Assembly (NCBI GenBank): GCA_963788975.1
Contig: CAWBIJ010000003.1
Coordinates: forward strand, 124,001 to 188,000
Reading direction: 5' to 3'
Source: VRUE01 sp963788975
GTDB taxonomy: Bacteria > Actinomycetota > Thermoleophilia > Solirubrobacterales > 70-9
DNA length: 64,000 nt
Part shown: piece after piece, positions 26,398 through 35,080 of the stretch
Position numbering within the stretch: position 1 is the stretch's first letter
Layout: each line of letters opens with the position of its first letter
Notes under the pieces: generated by a model
The model's input: only the letters and a program-made list of their open reading frames with translations
Told to the model about the DNA's origin: nothing
Databases searched by the model: none
Made by a program: the position numbers and the translations under genes

Positions 26398-26469
26398 AAG
26401 GGACAACTATAAGGCGGTCCAGCGGATGCTCACGCAGCGGTGAGGAATCCAGTTTGTACATAGATATGG

Positions 26470-26493
26470 CGTTACGTAACTGCCGTTACGTTA
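26470..26493. promoter_or_regulatory. Palindromic operator at the TetR-family gene
   Basis: The perfect 10-bp palindrome GTTACGTAAC (26471-26480) is followed by a second CGTTACGTTA half-pattern. The latter overlaps the TACGTT -10 box 7 nt before the regulator's ATG. Repressor binding here would block its own promoter, and possibly the divergent one. Confidence 0.55.
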
Positions 26494-26499
26494 TTGCCC

Positions 26500-27072
26500 A
26501 TGGCCCGGCCCCTTGACCCCCGTGTCGACGAGGCAATCACGGATGCGACCCTGGCCCTTCTCAACGAGCGGGGCTTCGCCGCGATGACGATGGAGGAGGT
26601 CGCACGTAGAGCCAAGGTCGGCAAGCCGACGATCTACCGGCGCTTCCCCAGCAAGGCATCGCTGGTGGCGGCCGTGATCGAGCGGCAGCTGCCCGACATC
26701 GAGATGCCCGACCTCGGCGACACCCGCGCCGAGCTCCGCACCCTGATCGAAACCGGGTTCCCCAAAGACGGCCCGGCCTACGTCCGCCTGACCGGTGGGC
26801 TGATCGCCGAGCAGGAGCGCCACCCGGAGCTGATCGAGGCCTATCGCACTAGCATCCTGCAGCCGCGTCGCGGGATCACCTGCGCGCTGATCGAACGCGG
26901 CAAGGACCGTGGCGACATCCGTCCCGACGTCGTGCCGGAGGATGCAGTCGACCTGCTCGTCGGGGCATTCTTGGCCCGCGTCTTCGCCGGCAAAGACACC
27001 GGCCCGGAATGGAACAAGAGGACGTTCGAGACCTGGTGGGACATCATCCGGGCGAAGGAGAAACCGTCCTAG
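26500..27072 (+). CDS. TetR-family transcriptional regulator
   Basis: The product has 190 residues. The N-terminal helix-turn-helix is clear: AITDATLALLNERGFAAMTM, EEVARRAKVGKPTIYRRFPSK (about residues 13-60). The C-terminal helical domain (FEGW-like tail, TFETWWDIIRAKEK) is a ligand-binding region of the TetR_C type. The ATG at 26500 lies 7 nt after TACGTT and has no ribosome binding site. The palindromes at the promoter suggest autorepression. The regulated partner is unclear; the divergent neighbour is a small DUF6812-like gene. Confidence 0.85.
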   Translation: MARPLDPRVDEAITDATLALLNERGFAAMTMEEVARRAKVGKPTIYRRFPSKASLVAAVIERQLPDIEMPDLGDTRAELRTLIETGFPKDGPAYVRLTGGLIAEQERHPELIEAYRTSILQPRRGITCALIERGKDRGDIRPDVVPEDAVDLLVGAFLARVFAGKDTGPEWNKRTFETWWDIIRAKEKPS

Positions 27073-27087
27073 CTCAGCCTCGTCTCA

Positions 27088-27161
27088 TCGGGGCGACTGG
27101 ATTTGAACCAGCGACCGCTCGGCCCCCAGCCGAGTGCGCTACCAGACTGCGCCACGCCCCG
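27088..27161 (-). tRNA. tRNA-Pro (GGG)
   Basis: Acceptor CGGGGCG/CGCCCCG with discriminator A, anticodon stem CTCGG/CCGAG and loop CTGGGGG, T-loop TTCAAAT. No encoded CCA. Confidence 0.94.
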
Positions 27162-27188
27162 TGGTTCCGCGTATTCTGACGGATCTGC

Positions 27189-27259
27189 GCGGCGGTAGCT
27201 CAATGGTAGAGCCTCAGCCTTCCAAGCTGATGACGCGGGTTCGACTCCCGTCCGCCGCT
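27189..27259 (+). tRNA. tRNA-Gly (TCC)
   Basis: Acceptor GCGGCGG/CCGCCGC, anticodon stem TCAGC/GCTGA with loop CTTCCAA (TCC), T-loop TTCGACT, discriminator T. Divergent from tRNA-Pro. Confidence 0.94.
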
Positions 27260-27296
27260 TCAGTTCCGTGCCCGAATGCCGATTCGGTAGGCACGA

Positions 27297-28517
27297 ATGA
27301 GGATCTGGATCGGGAAAGGAAGTGCCTTCGCCTGCGTCGCGACGCTCGTCGCCTGCGTCGCGCTCGCGGGCTGCGGCGACGAGACAAGGGAGCAAGGTGG
27401 AGCCTCCGCCGGCGAAGCCGGCCTCGTCGACTGGCCGCTGTTCGGCCGCGTCCATGAGCGGACTCACTACCTGCCGGCGAGGCGCGCCGCGCTCGACCCG
27501 CCGCTGCGTGAAGTCTGGTCGATCAGCACCCACGCGCTGATCGAGTTCCCGCCCGCGATCGCCGGGGGCATCGCCTACGTCGTCAACAAGTACGGCAACG
27601 CGAAAGCGATTCGCCTGAGTGACCACAAGGTGCTTTGGGAACGCGTCACTCACCCCGACCAGAAAGGCTCGCCGACCGACGTCACCGGCCCGACCTACCA
27701 CCGCGGCCTCGTCTTCTTCGCCTTCATGGACGGCAACCTAGTCGCGATCGACGCCGACACCGGCAAGCGCGTCTGGGTGCGCGACCTCCACACCGAGCTC
27801 GAATCCTCGCCGCTGGCGGTCGGCGGCACCCTCTACGTCGGCTCAAACAAGACCAACCTGATCGCCCTGCGCCCTTCCGACGGCAAGGTCCGCTGGCAGT
27901 TCAACGCGCCAGGTGCGATCAAAGCCAGCCCCGCCTTCCACGACGGCCGCATCTATGTCGCCGACTACCGGAGCGCAGTGTTCTGCCTCGACGCGGAGAC
28001 CGGGAGGCCGATCTGGCGCACCAACACGTCGAAGGCGCCGCCGTTCGGCGAGGGCGGCTTCTACTCCTCCCCCGCGGTCGCCTTCGGGCGCGTCTACGCC
28101 GGACGCGACGATGGCACCGTCTTCGCCTTCGACGCGAAGACCGGCAAGGTCGAGTGGTCCTTCCCTACCAACGACTACGTCTACGCCTCACCGGCCGTCG
28201 CCAAGGTCTCCGGCACGCCGCCGACCGTCTACATCGGCTCCTACGACGAGCACTTCTACGCGCTCAACGCGCTGACCGGTAAGCAGCGGTGGAAGTTCGA
28301 CGTCGGCGGGCCGGTGCCGGGAACGGCGACCGTGATCGGGCACACCGTCTACACCTCGAGCTTCAAGACCCGCGACGCGATCGGCATCGACGTCCACACC
28401 CATCGCAAGACGTTCCAGCTGCGCCAGGCCGGCTATACCCCGGTCATCTCTGACGGCCGCCGCCTCTACCTGATCGGCTACTACGAGGTGATCGGGCTCG
28501 AGCCGAAGCAGCGCTGA
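27297..28517 (+). CDS. PQQ-like beta-propeller lipoprotein (BamB-like)
   Basis: The product has 406 residues. A lipobox (VALAGC, Cys about 26) marks lipid anchoring. Blades of the PQQ/BamB type follow: NAKAIRLSDHKVLWER, NLVAIDADTGKRVW, LIALRPSDGKVRWQF, VFCLDAETGRPIW, VFAFDAKTGKVEW and FYALNALTGKQRWKF. That makes at least seven repeats with the A.D..TGK..W signature. These propellers scaffold protein complexes or bind quinone cofactors; no dehydrogenase residues are evident, so a scaffold or sensor role is inferred. It starts soon after tRNA-Gly and ends one base from the convergent LamG gene. Confidence 0.8.
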   Translation: MRIWIGKGSAFACVATLVACVALAGCGDETREQGGASAGEAGLVDWPLFGRVHERTHYLPARRAALDPPLREVWSISTHALIEFPPAIAGGIAYVVNKYGNAKAIRLSDHKVLWERVTHPDQKGSPTDVTGPTYHRGLVFFAFMDGNLVAIDADTGKRVWVRDLHTELESSPLAVGGTLYVGSNKTNLIALRPSDGKVRWQFNAPGAIKASPAFHDGRIYVADYRSAVFCLDAETGRPIWRTNTSKAPPFGEGGFYSSPAVAFGRVYAGRDDGTVFAFDAKTGKVEWSFPTNDYVYASPAVAKVSGTPPTVYIGSYDEHFYALNALTGKQRWKFDVGGPVPGTATVIGHTVYTSSFKTRDAIGIDVHTHRKTFQLRQAGYTPVISDGRRLYLIGYYEVIGLEPKQR

Positions 28518-28518
28518 G

Positions 28519-29949
28519 TCAGCGCCGCGACTCGGTTTCGACGCCCGAGGCCCGCGCGTCCCAGCCGATCCTCGTCGATCTGCATTTGGTGCCGAAAGCG
28601 CTCGCGCCGGTGCGGAACAGCGTGCCCGACGCACGCGCTCCCTTGATCCTGCCAGCCATCTTGATCGAACCTCCGGCCTCGAGTGCCCTGCGAAAGGAGA
28701 AGCGTCCCCTGCGAACCCTCTCGCCGCGGAAGGTGATCGCGTTGGTGTGGATCTTCCCGTCGGCGCAGCGGGCGCGCCAGCGGAAGAAGACGGACTGGAT
28801 CCTGGTTTTCCCCACGAAGACGAGTATGGGCAGCCCCTGGCTCGTCGTCCCCGTGTAGAGGCCGGTCCTGAAAGCCGGGGGCTTCGGGGCCGTAATCCTT
28901 CCAGTTTGCCGCGCGCTGGCCGCCCTTCCACCGCGCGCTGTGATCTTCGCCTCGACCCTGACTCTCAGCGACCCAGCCTCGCTCAGGGTCTTGGCTCCGT
29001 TGCGGGAGAGCCGCACCAGGACTTTCGTTCTCCCTCCCGCTGGGAGGGAGAACCTGCCCTTACCCAGAACCGCCGGCCCTCGACGGCTACCAGCGAGGTT
29101 CACGCGGGCGCGCACCGGGCAGGGGGAGGCGCCGATTGGGCAGCGCACGGTCAGGCCGGTGTCGACCACGGACGACCGTCCCAGTGACATCAGCTTGGGC
29201 CGTCCTGTCGCGAACGCTTTCGCCCGACCCGGAACCCGGCGCGGAGCCGGGCAAAGAGCCGGGTCGGTCGCAACCTGGCCGACCTCGTCGGCGGTCAAGA
29301 CGCCGTCGTAGACCAGGATGCAGGCAACGGCTCCGGCGGACTCCTCGCCGCCTGCCGGACCGCTGGTGTTGTCCTGGAAGAAACGCAGGATGCCGGAGGC
29401 GAGATCGAAGCCCTGGGACCCCGTGCCGGCGGCGACCTCGGATCCGTTCACGTACGCGACGAGCCTACGCTCGCCTCCGGAGACAGCCGAGTTCGTGACG
29501 GCGATCTGCACGTAGGAGTCGTCGAACACAACGGCTTCGCTGGCGGCAGAAGTGCCGTAGAGCACAGCTCTTCCGAAGAGGTCGTAGAAGCCGTTGTCGG
29601 AGGTGCCGCCGGAGAAGTCGAGGATGCGCCGGTAGCGCGCGACTTCCGCCAAGCGGAACGTCACCGCCACGGAGAGGTTCGCAGGGTCCACCAAGCCCCT
29701 GGTGTCCAGGGCGAGGCCACCACCCTTCGGGAAGCGCAGGACCTGGCGGTTGACTCCGTCGACCTCCTCGAAGGCGAAGCGGTTGCGGGCGCCGAGATTC
29801 GTGAGTTCGGGCGCGCCGGCAATCGCAGAAGCCAAGCTACCCTGCAGCTGGTAGTTGGCCTTCAGCGTGGCAGCGCCCGCGCTCTCACTCGCACCGAGCA
29901 CGATCGCCGCTGCGACCAGCACTCCGGCGATTCCCCTGGCCCCCAGCAC
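28519..29949 (-). CDS. Secreted LamG-domain protein
   Basis: The product has 476 residues. A signal peptide (VLVAAAIVLGASESAGA) is followed by a concanavalin/LamG-like domain (about 28-235) with ANYQLQGSLAS, NLSVAVTFRLAEV, RRILDFSGG, VQIAVTNSA, RRLVAYVNG and LRFFQDN. Two Ig-like beta domains (about 255-345 and 355-470) have the LPAGGRTKVLVRLS and GLYTG motifs. Such proteins bind surface glycans or proteins. No catalytic residues are identified. Two short perfect or near-perfect palindromes lie inside the coding region (near 29,027-29,053 and 29,221-29,265). Confidence 0.65.
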   Translation of the reverse strand: MLGARGIAGVLVAAAIVLGASESAGAATLKANYQLQGSLASAIAGAPELTNLGARNRFAFEEVDGVNRQVLRFPKGGGLALDTRGLVDPANLSVAVTFRLAEVARYRRILDFSGGTSDNGFYDLFGRAVLYGTSAASEAVVFDDSYVQIAVTNSAVSGGERRLVAYVNGSEVAAGTGSQGFDLASGILRFFQDNTSGPAGGEESAGAVACILVYDGVLTADEVGQVATDPALCPAPRRVPGRAKAFATGRPKLMSLGRSSVVDTGLTVRCPIGASPCPVRARVNLAGSRRGPAVLGKGRFSLPAGGRTKVLVRLSRNGAKTLSEAGSLRVRVEAKITARGGRAASARQTGRITAPKPPAFRTGLYTGTTSQGLPILVFVGKTRIQSVFFRWRARCADGKIHTNAITFRGERVRRGRFSFRRALEAGGSIKMAGRIKGARASGTLFRTGASAFGTKCRSTRIGWDARASGVETESRR

Positions 29950-30049
29950 GAACCGATCCTATAGCTCCCTGTGAGCGGCAATGGCGATGCACTGAGCGCG
30001 TCAACCCAACCTCGCGACAGTCAAGCCCGTAACCGGAGAGGATGGGTAG

Positions 30050-30307
30050 ATGCCCCAGCCCCGCCGCCTGAAAAAGCAGGCCGAATCCGTCGACTATGGC
30101 TGGGTGATCTCGTTCGGCTGCAAATCCGCGGGCGAGCTCCGGCGCCTCAAGGTCGACACCGACCCGGCCAGCGACACGCGACCGATCGAAGTCCCCTGCA
30201 CCTGCGGTGAGGTCCACCGCGTGATCGTCTCCCCGTACCGGCGTCGGCGCTCCGCGGAGGAGCCGTTTGACCTCGAGGTCTCCTCGCTCGACGAGCTGCG
30301 TTCTTAG
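30050..30307 (+). CDS. Small cytoplasmic protein of unknown function
   Basis: The product has 85 residues with a basic N-terminus (PQPRRLKKQ). It contains DYGWVISFGCKSAGELRRL, then a C-T-C-GEVH motif and a basic PYRRRRS stretch. There is no signal peptide. The Cys/His residues could bind metal. GAGAGGAT precedes the ATG at a workable distance. It is separate from its neighbours in direction and spacing. Family not recognised. Confidence 0.5.
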   Translation: MPQPRRLKKQAESVDYGWVISFGCKSAGELRRLKVDTDPASDTRPIEVPCTCGEVHRVIVSPYRRRRSAEEPFDLEVSSLDELRS

Positions 30308-30380
30308 CGAAGGGCCTAGGGGGTAGTTGCACTGACCGCGCCGGGATAGGCTCGGGGCACCCACGAACCTGGAGGTACTG

Positions 30381-31190
30381 ATGAACGCGAACAAGGAACT
30401 TTGGGAGAAGGGCGATTTCACCCGTATCGCCGAGAGCATGCGGGAGAGCGGAGAAGCGCTCGTTGCCGAGCTAGGTGTCACCGACGGCCTCAAAGTGCTG
30501 GACCTGGGTTGCGGCGACGGGACCACAGCCGTGCCGGCGGCTCAGCTCGGGGCTGATGTCCTGGGCGTCGACATCGCCGCCAACCTCGTCGCGGCAGGCA
30601 ATGCGCGCGCCCAAGCCCTCGGCCTGACGAATTGCAGGTTCCAAGAGGGCGACGCATCGGACCTGGGTGAGCTCGACGACGAGAGCTTCGACCTGGTGGT
30701 CAGCATCTTCGGCGCGATGTTCGCTCCCAAGCCATTCGACGTGGCCAAGGAGATGGTTCGGGTGACCAAGCCCGGTGGCCGGATCGTGATGGGGAACTGG
30801 ATTCCCAACGACCCGACCCTGGTCGCGCAGATCCTGAAGATCAGCGCCTCCTACTCGCCCCCGCCTCCGGAGGGCTTCGTCAGCCCGATGACCTGGGGCG
30901 TGGAGGACGAGGTGATCGCGCGCTTCACGGCCACCGGGGTGCCGGAGGATCAGGTCTCCTTCCAGAGGAGCACCTACACCTTCGACTACCCGGGTTCGCC
31001 GTCGGAGCTGGTTGCCGAGTTCAAGAGCTACTACGGGCCGACCATGAACGCGTTCGCTGCGGCAGGGGCGGACGGCCGCGAGGCCGATCTCCAGGCGGAG
31101 CTGGGGGAGCTGTTCAATGCGCAGAACACGAGCGAGGACGGGGCCACTTCGATCCCGGCGACTTTCCTGCGGGTGACGGTCCAGCGATAG
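30381..31190 (+). CDS. SAM-dependent class I methyltransferase
   Basis: The product has 269 residues. Motif I VLDLGCGDGTTAV (about 38-50), acidic motif II LGVDIAANLV, motif III QEGDASDLGELDDESFDLVV and motif IV SIFGAMFAP fit UbiE-like methyltransferases. It also has MVRVTKPGGRIVMGNW. The enzyme transfers a methyl group from S-adenosylmethionine; the acceptor is not predictable. It starts at an ATG with GGAGG nine bases upstream and stands directly before tRNA-Trp. Confidence 0.85.
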   Translation: MNANKELWEKGDFTRIAESMRESGEALVAELGVTDGLKVLDLGCGDGTTAVPAAQLGADVLGVDIAANLVAAGNARAQALGLTNCRFQEGDASDLGELDDESFDLVVSIFGAMFAPKPFDVAKEMVRVTKPGGRIVMGNWIPNDPTLVAQILKISASYSPPPPEGFVSPMTWGVEDEVIARFTATGVPEDQVSFQRSTYTFDYPGSPSELVAEFKSYYGPTMNAFAAAGADGREADLQAELGELFNAQNTSEDGATSIPATFLRVTVQR

Positions 31191-31204
31191 CGACTCAAAG
31201 AAAG

Positions 31205-31278
31205 CGGGGCAGCCAGGACTCGAACCTGGAATCGCCGGTTTTGGAGACCGGTGCCTTAGCCAGTTGGGCCACTGCCCC
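31205..31278 (-). tRNA. tRNA-Trp (CCA)
   Basis: Acceptor GGGGCAG/CTGCCCC with discriminator G, anticodon stem CCGGT/ACCGG with loop CTCCAAA (CCA), T-arm CCAGG-TTCGAGT-CCTGG. 3' CCA is not encoded. Confidence 0.92.
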
Positions 31279-31344
31279 GAGAAAAGCCATGCTAGCCGGG
31301 CAGAAAGTCGGCCGTAGCTCGACTTCGCCGGGTGCGAATCGCTA

Positions 31345-31428
31345 TGCGGGCGGAGGGATTTGAACCCCCACGGGCCGAAGCCCACCAGGACCTAAACCTG
31401 GCGCGTATGCCAATTCCGCCACGCCCGC
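31345..31428 (-). tRNA. tRNA-Leu (TAG)
   Basis: Acceptor GCGGGCG/CGCCCGC, discriminator A, anticodon stem CCAGG/CCTGG with loop TTTAGGT (TAG), long variable arm (GGGCTTCGGCCC), T-loop TTCAAAT. Confidence 0.93.
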
Positions 31429-31498
31429 GCAACTGGCCCATCGGGCCTTAACGCGCGACCAATGCCGCTTCGTCGCCCATAGATTCTATGATCGATCC

Positions 31499-32023
31499 GT
31501 GGCGGTAGGAGAGGTGAGACCGGGGTACGAGCTCTGGCACCCCAACAGGGAAAAAGCAGAGGTGATCACGACGCGGGTCGTGATCGTCCTGCTGATGGTG
31601 GCTACGGCCGCGATCGCGGCGCTGGTCACGATCACGGGCTTCTCGCTGCTCAGCGGCGGCGGCGGGATGGCGATCGTCTGCTTCATCTACGTGGCCCTGT
31701 ACGCCATGTTCGCTTTGCTCGTCCTCCGCTGGAGCCGCGGCGTGCTGCCGATCTCCGCCGCCTTCTCGATGATCCTGGCGATCTTCTGCGCGGTCGGCAT
31801 CGATAGCTGGTTCGCCCGCGACAAGTCGGGCTTCGAGGACGCGCTGATCCCGGCCTCGCTGATCGGGCTGCTCGTCCTCGTCCTCGTCCTGCTGCAGATC
31901 GTGCTAATCGCGCTCACCCTCTACGGCTTCAACCAGGACTGGCACGTCGAGGAGGAACGGCCGATCGGCTCCGGCGAGGACTACGGCGCCTCTCCCAGCG
32001 CCGGCGCTACGCAGCCCGCCTGA
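31499..32023 (+). CDS. Four-helix membrane protein of unknown function
   Basis: The product has 174 residues. A short cytoplasmic N-terminus (PGYELWHPNREKAEVITTR) precedes four hydrophobic segments (about 23-45, 52-77, 82-102 and 119-144). The C-terminus is charged and disordered. This is a common layout for small uncharacterised actinobacterial membrane proteins. The GTG start lies exactly 6 nt after TATGAT with no Shine-Dalgarno, indicating a leaderless mRNA. It sits between two tRNA-Leu genes of opposite strand. Confidence 0.65.
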   Translation: MAVGEVRPGYELWHPNREKAEVITTRVVIVLLMVATAAIAALVTITGFSLLSGGGGMAIVCFIYVALYAMFALLVLRWSRGVLPISAAFSMILAIFCAVGIDSWFARDKSGFEDALIPASLIGLLVLVLVLLQIVLIALTLYGFNQDWHVEEERPIGSGEDYGASPSAGATQPA

Positions 32024-32087
32024 ACCCCGCAGTGGGCCACGCGTCTGCAGTTACCCCCGTATAGCAAGGGCCACAGCAGACGCGCGA

Positions 32088-32171
32088 TGCCGGAGGTGGG
32101 ACTCGAACCCACAAGCCCGTTAGGGCAATCGATTTTGAGCCGATCGCGTATGCCAATTCCGCCACTCCGGC
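32088..32171 (-). tRNA. tRNA-Leu (CAA)
   Basis: Acceptor GCCGGAG/CTCCGGC, discriminator A, anticodon loop CTCAAAA (CAA), long variable arm (GCCCTAACGGGC), T-arm TGGG-TTCGAGT-CCCA. Confidence 0.93.
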
Positions 32172-32208
32172 GAGGAATGAACGATAGAACTAGACTGCGG
32201 CCCGCGCC

Positions 32209-33051
32209 ATGCGCATCCATCACCTCAACTGCGGCTCGCTCTGCCCCCACGGAGCGCGCCTGATCGCCGGGGAAGGCGGACTGCTGGCGCGGACCCAGAT
32301 CGTCTGCCACTGCCTAGCGATCGAGACCAGCGACGGAATCGTTCTCATCGACACCGGTTTTGGCGTCGATGACGCGCGCAACCCCGGCCAGCTGGGTGCT
32401 CCCTTCCGGCTGTTGATGCAGCCGCGCCCGAAGGTCGAGACGACGGCGCTGGCCCAGCTCGAAGGGCTCGGGTTTACCGCCGGCGACGTCCGTCACATTG
32501 TCACCACGCATCTCGACCTCGATCACGCCGGCGGCCTTCCCGACTTCCCCGAGGCCGAGGTCCACGTCTTCGCACCCGAGCTGAAAGCCGCGCTGAACCC
32601 GACCTTGCGCGAACGGACCCGCTACATCGGCGGCGCCCACTGGAAGCACAACCCGCGCTGGGTCGAGCATGACGCCGGCGGCGATGAGTGGCTCGGCTTC
32701 GAGAGCGTGCGCATCCTGCCGGGCAGCGACGCCGAGGTGCTACTGGTGCCGATGGTCGGCCACTCGCGCGGCCACACTGCGGTCGCGGTCAAGAACGACG
32801 AGGGCTGGCTGCTGCACTGCGGCGACGCCTACTTCCACCGCGGCCAGATCGCAACGCCACCCTCCTGCCCGCCGATCCTGCGCGGCTTCCAGACGCTGAT
32901 GGCCTCTGACAACAAGGCCCGCGTCGGCAACGTGGAACGGCTGCGCGAGCTGGGTGCCGCCCACGGCGGCGAGGTCAGCATCTTCTGCGCCCACGACCCG
33001 CATGAGCTGGAGCGGGCGCAGGCGGCGAGCGCCGCCACCGCCGCGGCGTGA
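32209..33051 (+). CDS. MBL-fold metallo-hydrolase (AHL-lactonase-like)
   Basis: The product has 280 residues. The metal-binding signature is TTHLDLDHAGG (H101-x-D103-x-D105-H106). Further ligands are probably in VPMVGHSRGHTAV, LLHCGDAYFH and FCAHDPHE. The N-terminal CLAIETSDGIVLIDTGFG is typical of the family. This HxDxDH variant is typical of lactonase-like MBL hydrolases that open acyl-homoserine lactone rings, but many related enzymes act on other esters. The last bases overlap the start of the acetoacetyl-CoA synthetase gene (GTGA), so the two are co-translated. It may act on acyl lactones or thioesters feeding the neighbour's pathway; that is inference. Confidence 0.8.
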   Translation: MRIHHLNCGSLCPHGARLIAGEGGLLARTQIVCHCLAIETSDGIVLIDTGFGVDDARNPGQLGAPFRLLMQPRPKVETTALAQLEGLGFTAGDVRHIVTTHLDLDHAGGLPDFPEAEVHVFAPELKAALNPTLRERTRYIGGAHWKHNPRWVEHDAGGDEWLGFESVRILPGSDAEVLLVPMVGHSRGHTAVAVKNDEGWLLHCGDAYFHRGQIATPPSCPPILRGFQTLMASDNKARVGNVERLRELGAAHGGEVSIFCAHDPHELERAQAASAATAAA

Positions 33052-35027
33052 GCCCATCCCAGGCCGAGAAGCTCTGGGATCCGCCCGCTGATCTGGTCGA
33101 GAACGCCCGCCTCACCGAGTACATGCGCTGGCTCGAGGGCGAGCGCGGGCTGCGCTTCGGGGACTACGACGAGCTCTGGCGCTGGTCGGTCGACGACCTC
33201 GAGGGCTTCTGGTCCTCGATCTGGGACTTCTTCGCGGTGCAGGCCGATGGCGATCCCGCGCCGGTACTAGCCAGCCGCGAGATGCCGGGTGCGCGCTGGT
33301 TCCCGAACACCAGCCTCAACTACGCCGAGCACGTCTTCGCCGGTAAGGACGACGCGGAGACGGCGATCCTGCACGCCTCCGAGCTGCGTGAGCTGTCCGA
33401 GCTGAGCTGGGGCGAGCTGCGCGCCCAGGTCGCCGCCGTGGCCGCCGGCCTGCGGGAGTTCGGGGTCGAGCGCGGCGACCGGGTCGTCGCCTACCTCCCC
33501 AACATCCCCGAGGCGATCGTCGCCTTTCTCGCCAGCGCCAGCATCGGCGCAGTCTGGTCGAGCTGCTCGCCCGACTTCGGCCCGGCCAGCGTCGTCGACC
33601 GCTTCGCCCAGATCGAGCCCAAGGTGCTGTTCGCGGTCGACGGCTACCGCTACGGCGGCAAGGACTTCGACCGCCGCGAGACGCTCGCCCGGCTGCAGGC
33701 CGAGATGCCGAGCCTCGAACGCACCGTCGTCCTCCCCTGCCTCGACCCCGATCCCGACCTCTCCCTCCTGCGCAACGCGATCCGCTGGGAGGAGCTGCTC
33801 GCCTCCGGCGAGGGCGCCGAGCTGAGCTTCGAGCGCGTCCCCTTCGACCATCCGCTCTGGGTCCTCTACTCCTCCGGCACGACCGGTCTGCCGAAGGCGA
33901 TCGTCCAGGGCCAGGGCGGCATCCTGCTCGAGCACCTGAAGAAGCTCCACCTCCACGTCGACGCCCACCCCGGCGACCGCCTCTTCTGGTTCACGACGAC
34001 CGGCTGGATGATGTGGAACTTCCTCGTCTCCGGGCTGCTGACCCGGGCCGCGATCGTCCTCTACGACGGCAGCCCCGGCCACCCCGACATGGGCGTGCTC
34101 TGGGACCTCGCCGAGCGCGCCGGGGTCACGATGTTCGGCACCAGCGCCTCCTACATAGCCGCCTGCATGAAGGACGGCGTCGAGCCGGGCGCCGGGCGCG
34201 ACCTCAGCCGTCTGAAGGCGGTCGGCTCGACCGGCTCCCCCCTCTCGCCCGAGGGCTTCGACTGGGTCTACGAGCACGTCGGGGACGAGACCTGGCTCTT
34301 CTCGACCAGCGGCGGCACCGACCTCTGCACCGCCTTCGTCGGCGGCGTCTCGCTGCTCCCCGTCTACCGCGGCGAGCTGCAGGGCCGCGCCCTCGGCGCC
34401 GCGGTCGAGGCCTGGGACGAAGAGGGCAACCCGGTCGTCGACGAGGTCGGCGAGCTGGTCGTCACCGAGCCGATGCCCTCGATGCCGGTCTTCTTCTGGG
34501 GCGACCCCGACGGCAGCCGCTACCGGGCCAGCTACTTCGAGCACTACCCCGGCGCCTGGCGCCACGGCGACTGGATCGAGATCACCTCGCGCGGCACCGC
34601 TGTCATCTACGGCCGCTCCGACTCGACCATCAACCGCTCCGGCATCCGCATGGGGACCAGCGAGATCTACCGCGCCGTGCTCGACCTCGACGCGGTGCTC
34701 GACGCGCTCGTCGTCGACGTCCCCCGCCCCGGCACCGAGGGCTGGATGCCGCTCTTCGTCGTCCTGCGCGAGGGCGCAGAGCTCGACGACGGGCTGCGCA
34801 AGGAGATCGCCCGCCGCGTGCGCGAGCGCTGCTCCCCGCGCCACGTCCCCGACGAGGTCTTCCAGATCGCCGAGGTGCCGCGCACGCTCAGCGGCAAGGT
34901 GCTGGAGGTGCCGGTGAAGCGGATCCTGATGGGCACCCCGCCGGAGAAGGCGGCCAGCCGCGACTCGCTCGCCAACCCGGAAGCCCTGGACTACTTCGTC
35001 GCCCTGGCCGCCTCCCTCAACGCTTGA
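33048..35027 (+). CDS. Acetoacetate--CoA ligase
   Basis: The product has 659 residues, the usual length for acetoacetyl-CoA synthetase. The N-terminal ACAS domain is shown by LWDPPADLVENARLTEYMRW and SIWDFFAVQ. Adenylation motifs include WVLYSSGTTGLPKAIVQG (about residue 270), FGTSASYIAACM, LFSTSGGTDLCTAFVGG, DWIEITSRGTAVIYGRSDSTINRSG and SGKVLEVPVKRIL with the catalytic Lys. The enzyme activates acetoacetate (or a related ketoacid) to the CoA thioester with ATP. The pathway neighbours (acyl-CoA carboxylase beta, HMG-CoA lyase) release acetoacetate from leucine, which fits. Start GTG overlaps the MBL gene. Confidence 0.9.
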   Translation: MSPSQAEKLWDPPADLVENARLTEYMRWLEGERGLRFGDYDELWRWSVDDLEGFWSSIWDFFAVQADGDPAPVLASREMPGARWFPNTSLNYAEHVFAGKDDAETAILHASELRELSELSWGELRAQVAAVAAGLREFGVERGDRVVAYLPNIPEAIVAFLASASIGAVWSSCSPDFGPASVVDRFAQIEPKVLFAVDGYRYGGKDFDRRETLARLQAEMPSLERTVVLPCLDPDPDLSLLRNAIRWEELLASGEGAELSFERVPFDHPLWVLYSSGTTGLPKAIVQGQGGILLEHLKKLHLHVDAHPGDRLFWFTTTGWMMWNFLVSGLLTRAAIVLYDGSPGHPDMGVLWDLAERAGVTMFGTSASYIAACMKDGVEPGAGRDLSRLKAVGSTGSPLSPEGFDWVYEHVGDETWLFSTSGGTDLCTAFVGGVSLLPVYRGELQGRALGAAVEAWDEEGNPVVDEVGELVVTEPMPSMPVFFWGDPDGSRYRASYFEHYPGAWRHGDWIEITSRGTAVIYGRSDSTINRSGIRMGTSEIYRAVLDLDAVLDALVVDVPRPGTEGWMPLFVVLREGAELDDGLRKEIARRVRERCSPRHVPDEVFQIAEVPRTLSGKVLEVPVKRILMGTPPEKAASRDSLANPEALDYFVALAASLNA

Positions 35028-35030
35028 GGG

Positions 35031-35080
35031 GACGTGCCGGGAGTTAGCCGCCCATATGGGCGGCTAACTCCCGGCACGTC
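35031..35080. terminator. 50-bp perfect palindrome between convergent genes
   Basis: Two 25-base arms are exact reverse complements with no loop; the centre is CCCATATGGG. It fills the gap between the stops of two convergent genes and would act as a bidirectional terminator. There is no T tract, so it may also belong to a palindromic repeat family. Confidence 0.7.

Noticed and set aside
29027..29053. 12-bp-arm palindrome GTTCTCCCTCCC/GGGAGGGAGAAC inside the LamG-protein gene
   Set aside because: It coincides with a conserved LPAGG-type protein motif and is short, so codon usage can explain it without an inserted element.
32040..32084. Hairpin with 9-bp arms CGCGTCTGC/GCAGACGCG between the membrane gene and tRNA-Leu
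   Set aside because: Could be a terminator, but the arms are short, the loop is 27 bases and there is no T tract. Mentioned only in comparison to longer palindromes.
33267..34844. 525-codon frame antisense to acetoacetate-CoA ligase
   Set aside because: It is the codon-position shadow of a well-supported enzyme, with Val/Gly/Asp-rich composition and no motif.
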